A DNA stretch of 10,313 nucleotides from Clostridia bacterium (GTDB lineage Bacteria > Bacillota_A > Clostridia > Oscillospirales > CAG-272). The position numbers were made by a program, and so were the translations under genes. This document shows, piece after piece, positions 1 to 9,338 of this stretch; the stretch's first letter is position 1; each line of letters begins with the position of its first letter. The DNA lies in assembly GCA_017552165.1 (NCBI GenBank), contig JAFZCF010000169.1:1-10313 (forward strand). Direction: 5' to 3'. A model generated the notes under the pieces. The model searched no databases. It saw nothing but the letters and a program-made list of their open reading frames with translations, and had not been told where the DNA came from.

Positions 1-585
1 ACCGACGCTTCTGAAGTCAACGACAAAAGGTATTTTGTCAGTTCTAACTGTTTCTCCTTTGTATTTTTCAAAATCAGAGAATGTCAATTCACGATCGGCA
101 AAATAAAGTTCACCGCTATACCGCCAGTTCTCATATTTTTTGTCGCCGTCTGTAATCACTTGCTTGTCAAAAACGACAAACGTATCGAGATACTCCCCGT
201 TTTTGTCAAGCTTATATTCCGCGACTATGCAATCATCGTTAACCGGAGTCAGTTTTTCGATGGGATATGCATCGTTAAACGTGAAAATATCTTTGAGATA
301 AAAGGAATCTGACGAGAATATATTTCTCCCGGCAGCCGGCTTCCTGACGATCTGAACCAAAAAAAAGTCGTAGGAATAAGGGGTGAGATCGTCAAAATTT
401 GTTTTATAAGCGTCTGTGCCGAGGATGGATTTCATAAGTTCTCCTTCAACTGCAGGCTCGCCGTTTTCCGTCGTATTCCCGCGTAATAGTCCTAAAATAT
501 CCGCACCGGACGCGGCTATCGCGGTTAGAGTTGCCGCAAGCAAAACGACCGAGACGACGATAATTACTATGATTTTGCTTTTCAT
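1..585 (-). CDS. Exported or membrane-anchored protein of unknown function, C-terminus outside the window
   Basis: An open frame runs without a stop from an ATG at 585 to the left edge, giving 195 codons; the C-terminus lies outside the window. The protein starts with a short basic N-terminus (MKSK) and a hydrophobic stretch at about residues 5-25, rich in Ile, Val, Leu and Ala. This is a signal peptide or signal anchor, with a possible cleavage site near Ala-Ala-Ser at 29-31; there is no lipobox cysteine. The remainder is hydrophilic, with many Asp, Lys, Tyr and Phe residues, as in an extracytoplasmic beta-rich domain. A purine-rich SD (AGGGGGAAAG) stands just before the ATG, and a perfect promoter lies 66-94 bases upstream. 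The gene is richer in A+T than its neighbours: bases 1-60 contain 24 G+C, against 42 in bases 1141-1200 of groEL. I do not recognise the family. The reading frame and export are well supported; function is unknown. Confidence 0.8.
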   Translation of the reverse strand, partial: MKSKIIVIIVVSVVLLAATLTAIAASGADILGLLRGNTTENGEPAVEGELMKSILGTDAYKTNFDDLTPYSYDFFLVQIVRKPAAGRNIFSSDSFYLKDIFTFNDAYPIEKLTPVNDDCIVAEYKLDKNGEYLDTFVVFDKQVITDGDKKYENWRYSGELYFADRELTFSDFEKYKGETVRTDKIPFVVDFRSVG

Positions 586-650
586 ATTCTTTCCCCCTTC
601 TCTCTATTGCTTCGTATGGTTTTTGACATGACTTAATCATATCCGCGTGC

Positions 651-679
651 ATTATAGCGGATTTTTCAATTTTTGTCAA
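651..679 (-). promoter_or_regulatory. Sigma-A promoter of the exported-protein gene
   Basis: On the minus strand TTGACA (679-674) is followed after exactly 17 bases by TATAAT (656-651), a perfect match to the housekeeping consensus. Transcription would start near 644, leaving a leader of about 60 nt before the ATG at 585. It lies downstream of groEL on the same strand, so the exported-protein gene need not depend on groE transcription. Confidence 0.85.
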
Positions 680-710
680 GCATTAAGATAATTTTGCAGA
701 CGCCATCACA

Positions 711-740
711 CAGAAAGGACGGCTGACGCCGTCCTTTCTG
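711..740 (-). terminator. Perfect hairpin downstream of groEL, probable terminator or 3' stabiliser
   Basis: Bases 711-723 and 728-740 are perfect 13-bp inverted repeats around a 4-base loop (TGAC), 21 bases past the groEL stop codon. The stem is strong (CAGAAAGGACGGC). No clear U-run follows on the minus strand; the next bases are mixed. It may therefore be an inefficient or factor-assisted terminator, or a structure protecting the groE mRNA 3' end. Its position between the groEL stop and the next promoter supports a transcript-end role. Confidence 0.6.
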
Positions 741-761
741 ATTGATGTTCGATTTAGGGAA

Positions 762-2399
<1,638 letters not shown>

Positions 2400-2411
2400 T
2401 CATTCCTCCTG

Positions 2412-2696
2412 TCAGTCAACGATCGCGAGGATGTCGCTCTGCTTGACTATATTGTATTCGACGTCGTCGATCTTGACCTCTGTCCCCGAGTATTTGCTCG
2501 TTATGACTTTGTCGCCGACCTTGACGGTCATTTTGATCTCTTTGCCGTCCACGAGCCCGCCGGGACCGACCGCCACGACCTCCGCGATCTGCGGCTTCTC
2601 TTTTGACGCGGCCGCGAGGACGATGCCGCTCTTGGTTGTCTCTTCACTCTCCACCGACTTAACTACTACTCTGTCGGCAAGCGGTTTAAGTTTCAT
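2412..2696 (-). CDS. groS: Co-chaperonin GroES (10 kDa)
   Basis: This is the lid of the GroEL folding chamber. The protein is 94 residues, normal for the family. It starts MKLKPLADRVVVK, carries a mobile-loop region around residues 15-30 (SEETTKSGIVLAA), a GPG turn in the roof loop, and the C-terminal pattern KVGDKVI followed by YSGTEVKIDDVEY. The start at 2696 was chosen over an in-frame ATG at 2759 for three reasons: family proteins begin here, a GGAGGG SD lies just upstream, and the longer form would run through the CIRCE element. It is first gene of the groES-groEL operon. Confidence 0.98.
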   Translation of the reverse strand: MKLKPLADRVVVKSVESEETTKSGIVLAAASKEKPQIAEVVAVGPGGLVDGKEIKMTVKVGDKVITSKYSGTEVKIDDVEYNIVKQSDILAIVD

Positions 2697-2721
2697 AATT
2701 ATTCCCTCCGTTGTGTGTTTT

Positions 2722-2748
2722 TTAGCACTTGAGACGTTCGAGTGCCAA
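2722..2748 (-). promoter_or_regulatory. CIRCE element, HrcA operator of the groE operon
   Basis: On the minus strand this reads TTGGCACTC-N9-AAGTGCTAA. The CIRCE consensus is TTAGCACTC-N9-GAGTGCTAA, so spacing is exact and each arm differs at one position. It begins about 6 bases after the predicted start of transcription and ends 25 bases before the groES ATG, the usual place for HrcA repression. HrcA binding is inferred from the family; hrcA itself is not in the window. Confidence 0.93.
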
Positions 2749-2760
2749 CCTACGCGCATA

Positions 2761-2788
2761 ATTATACCCGCTTTTTCGCGATTGTCAA
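2761..2788 (-). promoter_or_regulatory. Sigma-A promoter of groES-groEL
   Basis: TTGACA (2788-2783) and TATAAT (2766-2761) are perfect consensus boxes with a 16-base spacer on the minus strand. The predicted start is near 2754, so the CIRCE operator falls at the beginning of the transcript. This matches a strong housekeeping promoter held down by HrcA and released on heat or folding stress. Confidence 0.9.
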
Positions 2789-2901
2789 GTGCAAAACCGC
2801 ATTATTAACAGATTGTTTACAAAGGCGGAGGGGATTTTTCGTCGCTTTCACGCATTACGGCTTGTCAGACCGCGGCGCCGGCTGCAAATCCCCGCCGGGA
2901 G

Positions 2902-2919
2902 AGTGCCAAAAAAGGGCAC

Positions 2920-2920
<1 letters not shown>
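2902..2920. promoter_or_regulatory. Palindrome abutting the ligA -35 box, possible operator
   Basis: AGTGCC (2902-2907) and GGCACT (2915-2920) form a 6-bp inverted repeat around an A-rich 7-base centre; its last base is the first base of the ligA -35 hexamer. The 9-mer GAGTGCCAA (2901-2909) is identical to one CIRCE arm at 2740-2748. The order of the half-sites is reversed relative to CIRCE and the spacing is shorter, so it is not a second CIRCE. It could bind another repressor, or be chance. The rest of the 287-base groES-ligA intergenic region beyond the two promoters and CIRCE shows nothing I can name. Confidence 0.4.
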
Positions 2921-4951
<2,031 letters not shown>

Positions 4952-4952
4952 G

Positions 4953-6227
4953 ATGCTTCTGGACGTTGTAAAAATATACGTTAAAGCCGGGAACGGCGGG
5001 AACGGCTGCGTTTCCTTCCACCGCGAGAAATACGTCTCGCACGGCGGGCCCGACGGCGGAGACGGCGGGAACGGCGGGAACGTCATCCTCCGCATTGACG
5101 AGGGCGACAACACCCTACTCAGATACAAATACAGCCGCAAGTTCGTCGCCGAAAACGGCGGAGACGGCAAAAGCGACAAGTTTCACGGCAAAAACGGCGA
5201 GGATATAATCCTCCCCGTCCCGCCCGGGACGGTCGTTAAGGACGCCTCGACAGGCAGGATCATCAAGGATATGACGGACTGCGGGGATTTCGTGCTGTGC
5301 CGCGGCGGCCGCGGAGGCTGGGGAAACAGGCATTTCGCCACTCCCACGAGGCAGATACCGAGATTTGCCAAGGCCGGCACCTCCGGTCAGGAGCTCGAGG
5401 TCACGCTTGAGCTTAAAATGATCGCAGACGCCGCGCTTATCGGCATGCCGAACGTCGGGAAGTCCTCCCTGCTCTCGGTCATGTCGTCGGCCAGGCCGAA
5501 GATCGCCGATTATGAGTTCACGACTCTCTCGCCGAATCTCGGCGTGGTGTCGGTCGGCGAAGGGAGCGGATACGTGATAGCCGACATACCCGGGCTAATC
5601 GAGGGCGCGTCGGAAGGCAGGGGCCTCGGTCACACCTTCCTCAGGCACATAGACCGCTGCCGGATGTTCATCCACGTCGTGGATATCTCGGCCGACTGCG
5701 AAAGATCTCCCGCCGAGGATATCGAAAAGATCACGGGTGAACTCGGGAAATACGATCCCTCGCTCACCGGGCGTCCGGTGCTCCTCGTCGGCAACAAATA
5801 CGACGTTTCGCTCGCCGAATACAACGAGCACGTCGCGGAGCTCGAAAATTACGCATCGGAGCGCGGCCTGCCGCTTTTGTTCACGTCGGCGGCGACGGGA
5901 TACAACGTCGAAGCGCTGAAACGCAAAGTCGGCGTGATGCTCCGCGATCTGCCGAAGACGAAGGTCTTTGAGCCGGAGGAGGTCCCCGCGACCGAGGTGC
6001 CCGACAAGGACGAGCTGAACATTTACCGCGACGGGAGCGTCACGGTGTGCGAGGCCGAATGGCTCTACCGTCTGCTCTGCTCCGTCAATTTCTCCGACAG
6101 GGACTCGATGTCGTATTTTCAGCGCATGCTCCGCAAAAACGGCGTGATCGACGCGCTCGAGGAATTCGGAGTCAAAGACGGCGACACCGTACGAATGTTC
6201 GATCTTGAATTTGATTTCTGGAAGTGA
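4953..6227 (+). CDS. obg: GTPase Obg (CgtA)
   Basis: Obg is an essential GTPase acting in maturation of the large ribosomal subunit and in stress signalling. The 424-residue protein has all three parts. The glycine-rich Obg fold (about 1-157) carries the GNGGNG and GGDGGNGGN runs. The G domain has G1 GMPNVGKS (164-171), the G2 threonine in YEFTT (187-191), G3 DIPG (211-214), G4 NKYD (281-284) and G5 TSAA (311-314). A C-terminal OCT domain (about 340-424) is of the kind found in Firmicutes Obg. The ATG lies one base after the ligA stop, with its SD (AGGAAAG) inside the end of ligA, so translation is probably coupled. In many bacteria obg follows rplU-rpmA; here it follows ligA. Confidence 0.98.
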   Translation: MLLDVVKIYVKAGNGGNGCVSFHREKYVSHGGPDGGDGGNGGNVILRIDEGDNTLLRYKYSRKFVAENGGDGKSDKFHGKNGEDIILPVPPGTVVKDASTGRIIKDMTDCGDFVLCRGGRGGWGNRHFATPTRQIPRFAKAGTSGQELEVTLELKMIADAALIGMPNVGKSSLLSVMSSARPKIADYEFTTLSPNLGVVSVGEGSGYVIADIPGLIEGASEGRGLGHTFLRHIDRCRMFIHVVDISADCERSPAEDIEKITGELGKYDPSLTGRPVLLVGNKYDVSLAEYNEHVAELENYASERGLPLLFTSAATGYNVEALKRKVGVMLRDLPKTKVFEPEEVPATEVPDKDELNIYRDGSVTVCEAEWLYRLLCSVNFSDRDSMSYFQRMLRKNGVIDALEEFGVKDGDTVRMFDLEFDFWK

Positions 6228-6231
6228 AAAA

Positions 6232-6963
6232 ATGGAAAACGAAATCACAAAGCCCGAGGCGCTCGGGGTCAACGAAGGAAAGAAGCTGACCGTCACGGTC
6301 GACGGGATCAGCTACGACAGATACGCTGTCAAAACGAGATTCGTCAATATCGGAGACGACTATCTCTCATTTATGGAGGAATGCGTTGCACCGTACGTAA
6401 AGGACGGGGATTTCCTCTCGATAAGCGAAAAGATCATCGCGATGTGCCAGAAGCGGATAGTCTACCGCAAGGACATCCATCCGGGCTTCTGGGCAAAGCT
6501 CCTCTGCAAATTCGTCCACGTAACTCCGGCGGGACCCGGCGCGGGAACTCCGCACAAAATGCAGCTCATCATCGACATCTGCGGCCTCCCGAGGGTGCTG
6601 TTCGCGACGTTCTGCTCGGCGGTCACCAAGCTTTTCGGCAAGAAAGGCGTGTTCTACAAGGTCTGCGGACATCAGGTCGACGGGATTGACGGTCTCATCG
6701 ACTACGATATATCCTTCCCCGAATACGTCGATTACGCAATACTCAACCCCGAAAACCCGTCGGGAGTGTGCAACGAGATACGCGAAAAACTCGGCGTTGA
6801 ATGTATGATCGTCGACGCCTGCGACATTTCGGTCGAGGTCCTCGGCAAGTCCGACGGGCTGACTCTGACAGACGAAACGCTCTGCGACATAGTCCGCGAC
6901 AACCCCGCGGGACAGGACGGCTCGCGCACTCCTGTCGTCATAGTAAGAAAAAACAATAATTAA
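6232..6963 (+). CDS. CofE-like protein (F420-0:gamma-glutamyl ligase family)
   Basis: The 243-residue protein resembles the CofE family (COG1478), which in F420-producing organisms adds glutamate to coenzyme F420-0. The resemblance rests on the early segment KDGDFLSISEKII followed by a basic RIV, the motif NP.NPSGVCNEIREKLG, and the late segment MIVDACDISVEVLGKS. The HGFVCANAG-like stretch of true CofE enzymes is not evident, so the substrate may differ. No other F420 gene is in the window, and Clostridia generally lack this coenzyme. The ATG at 6232 has GGAAG 7 bases upstream and starts 4 bases after the obg stop; an earlier in-frame ATG at 6205 would overlap obg. I see no signal peptide. 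No terminator is obvious after the stop, and the next promoter begins 28 bases downstream. Family assignment comes from remembered motifs; the function is open. Confidence 0.72.
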   Translation: MENEITKPEALGVNEGKKLTVTVDGISYDRYAVKTRFVNIGDDYLSFMEECVAPYVKDGDFLSISEKIIAMCQKRIVYRKDIHPGFWAKLLCKFVHVTPAGPGAGTPHKMQLIIDICGLPRVLFATFCSAVTKLFGKKGVFYKVCGHQVDGIDGLIDYDISFPEYVDYAILNPENPSGVCNEIREKLGVECMIVDACDISVEVLGKSDGLTLTDETLCDIVRDNPAGQDGSRTPVVIVRKNNN

Positions 6964-6990
6964 AAGTCACACCCCGCTCATTACGTGATA

Positions 6991-7019
6991 TTGACAAACG
7001 CCCTGCGCGGTAGTATAAT
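6991..7019 (+). promoter_or_regulatory. Sigma-A promoter of the pyridoxamine kinase gene
   Basis: TTGACA (6991-6996), a 17-base spacer and TATAAT (7014-7019) match the housekeeping consensus perfectly. Transcription should start near 7026, giving a leader of about 45 nt before the ATG at 7071. The promoter begins 28 bases after the CofE-like gene, so the kinase has its own transcript even if some read-through occurs. Confidence 0.9.
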
Positions 7020-7035
7020 ACACGGAACTTTTGTC

Positions 7036-7054
7036 GCCCGCCCAGAAATCGGGC
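7036..7054 (+). other. Small stem-loop in the kinase mRNA leader, next to the SD
   Basis: GCCCG (7036-7040) can pair with CGGGC (7050-7054) across a 9-base loop. It ends one base before the very strong SD AAAGGAGG (7056-7063). The stem does not cover the SD, so it would more likely keep the site exposed or stabilise the short leader than block it. It is too small to be a known riboswitch, and I see no PLP-related motif. Confidence 0.35.
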
Positions 7055-7070
7055 AAAAGGAGGAAAAAAC

Positions 7071-7904
7071 ATGGACTACAAAAAAATACTGACCGTCCAG
7101 GACATCTCCTGCGTCGGGCAGTGCTCGCTCACCGTGGCGCTTCCCATCCTTTCCGCCGCGGGCCACGAAACTGCGATACTTCCCTCGGCCGTCCTTTCGA
7201 CGCATACCGCGGGATTCAAGGGATACACCTTCCGCGATCTCACGGAGGATATTCCGAAAATTGCCGCTCACTGGGAAAAGGAGGGCATACGTTTCGACGG
7301 CATATACACGGGCTATCTCGGCAGCGCGGAACAGATAAATATGGTCCTCGACATCTTCGCAACCCTCGGGAAAGAGGGCTTCACGACCTTCGTCGACCCC
7401 GCGATGGCGGACAACGGAAAACTCTATCCCGGATTTGACCTCGCCTTCGTCGACGAAATGAAAAAGCTCACGTTCTCGGCCGATATAATCCTGCCGAACA
7501 TAACCGAGGCGTCCTTCCTCACGGGGATGGAGTACCGCGAGACCTATGGCGAAGACTATATCGCGGGGCTCCTCGGCGCCCTGCGCGAAAACGGAGCCAA
7601 GACCGTCGTCCTGACCGGCGTAAGCTACGAGCCGGAAACGACCGGCGTCGTCGTGCTCGAAGGAGACGTCACGAGATATTACAGACACAAGCGCATCCCC
7701 AAGGGCAGCCACGGCACGGGCGACGTATACGCGTCGGCCTTCGTCGGCGCATATATGTCGGGAAAGGACGTGTACGATTCTGCGGCGATCGCCGCCGACT
7801 ACACCGTCCGCTGCATAGAGCTGACACAGGAAGACCCCGGCCACTGGTACGGCGCGAAGTTCGAGCCCGAACTGCCGTACTATATCTCGAGAATAAGGGG
7901 ATAA
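7071..7904 (+). CDS. Pyridoxamine/pyridoxal kinase (PdxK/PdxY-like)
   Basis: This ribokinase-fold enzyme phosphorylates the 5' hydroxyl of pyridoxal, pyridoxamine or pyridoxine with ATP, salvaging vitamin B6 toward pyridoxal phosphate in the cytosol. The protein has 277 residues, normal for the family. Visible marks are the N-terminal strand ILTVQDISCVGQCSL, YTGYLGS (79-85), the DP.M.DNGKLYPGF segment (109-122), PN.TEA (142-147), and the anion-hole and catalytic motif GTGD (215-218, with Asp218 as probable base). The start is clear: AAAGGAGG lies 7 bases upstream, and the first residues match the family. Hydroxymethylpyrimidine kinase (ThiD) is a related alternative, but DNGKLYPGF and HTAGF fit the pyridoxamine kinase branch better. 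It appears monocistronic, with its own promoter and a strong terminator. Confidence 0.93.
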   Translation: MDYKKILTVQDISCVGQCSLTVALPILSAAGHETAILPSAVLSTHTAGFKGYTFRDLTEDIPKIAAHWEKEGIRFDGIYTGYLGSAEQINMVLDIFATLGKEGFTTFVDPAMADNGKLYPGFDLAFVDEMKKLTFSADIILPNITEASFLTGMEYRETYGEDYIAGLLGALRENGAKTVVLTGVSYEPETTGVVVLEGDVTRYYRHKRIPKGSHGTGDVYASAFVGAYMSGKDVYDSAAIAADYTVRCIELTQEDPGHWYGAKFEPELPYYISRIRG

Positions 7905-7935
7905 AACCCTTATTTAAGAATATCTTTTCCAAAAA

Positions 7936-7972
7936 AAATCCCGGTCCTGCACGGCAGGATCGGGATTTCTTT
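7936..7972 (+). terminator. Intrinsic terminator of the pyridoxamine kinase gene
   Basis: Bases 7936-7950 pair with 7954-7968 in a 15-bp stem containing a single G-U pair and a 3-base loop, followed by TTTCTTT. A run of eight A residues (7931-7938) on the left side could let it work on the other strand too. It lies about 30 bases after the kinase stop codon and protects the convergent tRNA gene. Confidence 0.9.
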
Positions 7973-8009
7973 ACACAAGGGAACCCGGCAGAGGCAGGGC
8001 GGGAAAAGC

Positions 8010-8040
8010 AAAAAAGCCACGCCGTGCGGCGTGGCTTTTT
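8010..8040 (-). terminator. Intrinsic terminator of tRNA-Thr
   Basis: GCCACGCC (8016-8023) pairs with GGCGTGGC (8028-8035) around a 4-base loop. On the minus strand the stem is followed by six T residues (complement of A 8010-8015). It begins right after the CCA end of the tRNA. T residues at 8036-8040 make it usable from the plus strand as well, backing up the kinase terminator. Confidence 0.9.
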
Positions 8041-8041
8041 A

Positions 8042-8117
<76 letters not shown>

Positions 8118-8134
8118 ATCCGCGGAACGGCGTA

Positions 8135-8163
8135 ATTATACCACGGCGTCCGCATTCTGTCAA
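8135..8163 (-). promoter_or_regulatory. Sigma-A promoter of tRNA-Thr
   Basis: TTGACA (8163-8158) and TATAAT (8140-8135) with a 17-base spacer on the minus strand match the consensus perfectly. The start would fall near 8128, giving a leader of about 10 nt before the tRNA. The -35 box lies only 9 bases beyond the stop codon of the beta-helix gene. Confidence 0.92.
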
Positions 8164-8172
8164 GTGATAAGT

Positions 8173-9318
8173 TTATTTTTTTATTCCGGGCGGGTCGATA
8201 TTGAAAAATTCGCCCGTGTCTGTCATGCCGATCAGCTTCTCGTGAGACGGGAGCTGCTCGTTGTCGTACGTCCCGAAGCCGTAGAAATACTGCTTTCTGA
8301 TCTTGTGCTTTTCGTCCTCAAAAACCTTGTGCGAGACCATCGAACAGTCGTAGAACGCCATGCCGCAAGGGAAATCGTGGTTGTTCAGGGCGTCGAACAC
8401 CGCGCCCGTCGAGCTGTCGTCGTAGGTGTTGAAATGACAGCGGTAGAACGATATGCTGTCGACGAATTTGAAATGCGCCGCGACCGAGCGCTTTGTCTTT
8501 GCCGTGTCAAAGCGGCAGTCGGTCACGACCGTGAGCCACGTGTCGTTGAAGACGTTGTACGTCCCGTCGAAGGAGATGCAGGTCGTCTCGTCGAGCGAGG
8601 CGAACACCCCGACAGACTCGAAGCGGTTGTATATGTTGTAGTTCCCCGTAGGAGCGACGCCGGCGAGGACGACGATGCCCGTGTCGGTGAAGCCGTGGAC
8701 CATCACGTTGTGAAACCAGCACCCCGTGAAGGAATGGAGATATATGCCGACCGCGGCGCGCTGAGCGCAGTCGACGTGTATCCCGGCGATCTCGCAGTCC
8801 GAGATCCTGCCGTTGAGCCGTATGACGGGGCCGATCCCGGCCGCCGCCCTTATCGTCGTCGAGGCCTTTACGCTGAAGGCGAAGCCGCCGCCGTCGCCGA
8901 CGAGCTTTATCCCCTGGCGGGACGAGATCTTCTCGCCCGCGTCGCCGTCGCCGACCTCTATCGTTTTTGTGACGCAGTACACCCCGCCCGGGAAGTTGAG
9001 CACCCCTCCCGCAGGCGGGAGGGCGTTTATCGCCGACTGTATCGCCGCCGTGTCGTCGTGCTCCCCGTCGCCCATCGCGCCGAACCACCTGACGTTCAGC
9101 CGGTTGGGCTCGCAGCTCCTTATAAAGCGTCCGGGCGCCGCGCCCGCCACGACGGTGCCGCCGTCGGGGGTATCGTCGGATTCGCGTTCGTACCAGAACA
9201 CGCCGCCTCCGCCGTCGTTTTTGCCGTAATATCCCTTTACGACGACTATCGCGCCGTCGCTTTCCGGGACGAGCGAAACCAGCCCGTCCATGCTGTCAAC
9301 AGTATAGCCCGTATTCAT
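8173..9318 (-). CDS. Right-handed beta-helix protein, pectate-lyase-3/tailspike type
   Basis: The 381-residue protein has the hallmark N-terminal motif of the Pectate_lyase_3 superfamily: FGAMGDGEHDDTAAIQSAI (79-97) followed by GGVLNFPGGVY (104-114). Ahead of it is a segment seen in tailspike-like proteins (VVVKGY and GGGGVF, 26-41). Residues about 135-330 hold short irregular beta-strand repeats with Asn, Gly and aromatic residues (for example ISDCEIAGIHVDC, WFHNVMVHGF, FYRCHFNTYD), as expected for a parallel beta-helix. Family members bind or cleave acidic polysaccharides. I cannot assign catalytic residues, so it may be a lyase, hydrolase or binding protein. No signal peptide or membrane segment is visible. 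The ATG at 9318 has a GAGGGAAGG SD. It starts 20 bases after the FAD oxidoreductase stop, so the two form an operon. Confidence 0.82.
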   Translation of the reverse strand: MNTGYTVDSMDGLVSLVPESDGAIVVVKGYYGKNDGGGGVFWYERESDDTPDGGTVVAGAAPGRFIRSCEPNRLNVRWFGAMGDGEHDDTAAIQSAINALPPAGGVLNFPGGVYCVTKTIEVGDGDAGEKISSRQGIKLVGDGGGFAFSVKASTTIRAAAGIGPVIRLNGRISDCEIAGIHVDCAQRAAVGIYLHSFTGCWFHNVMVHGFTDTGIVVLAGVAPTGNYNIYNRFESVGVFASLDETTCISFDGTYNVFNDTWLTVVTDCRFDTAKTKRSVAAHFKFVDSISFYRCHFNTYDDSSTGAVFDALNNHDFPCGMAFYDCSMVSHKVFEDEKHKIRKQYFYGFGTYDNEQLPSHEKLIGMTDTGEFFNIDPPGIKK

Positions 9319-9338
9319 GTCCTTCCCTCTTTCCGGTT

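Noticed and set aside
446..679. A 77-codon minus-strand frame overlapping the promoter and start of the exported-protein gene
   Set aside because: It would begin with TTG inside the -35 box, has no SD, and conflicts with the better frame starting at 585.
2830..2893. GGGGATTT and AAATCCCC as a distant inverted repeat between groE and ligA
   Set aside because: The arms are only 8 bases with a 48-base loop and no nearby function. This is likely chance.
6980..6989. Imperfect palindrome ATTACGTGAT just upstream of the kinase promoter
   Set aside because: Five base pairs with one mismatch is too weak to call an operator.
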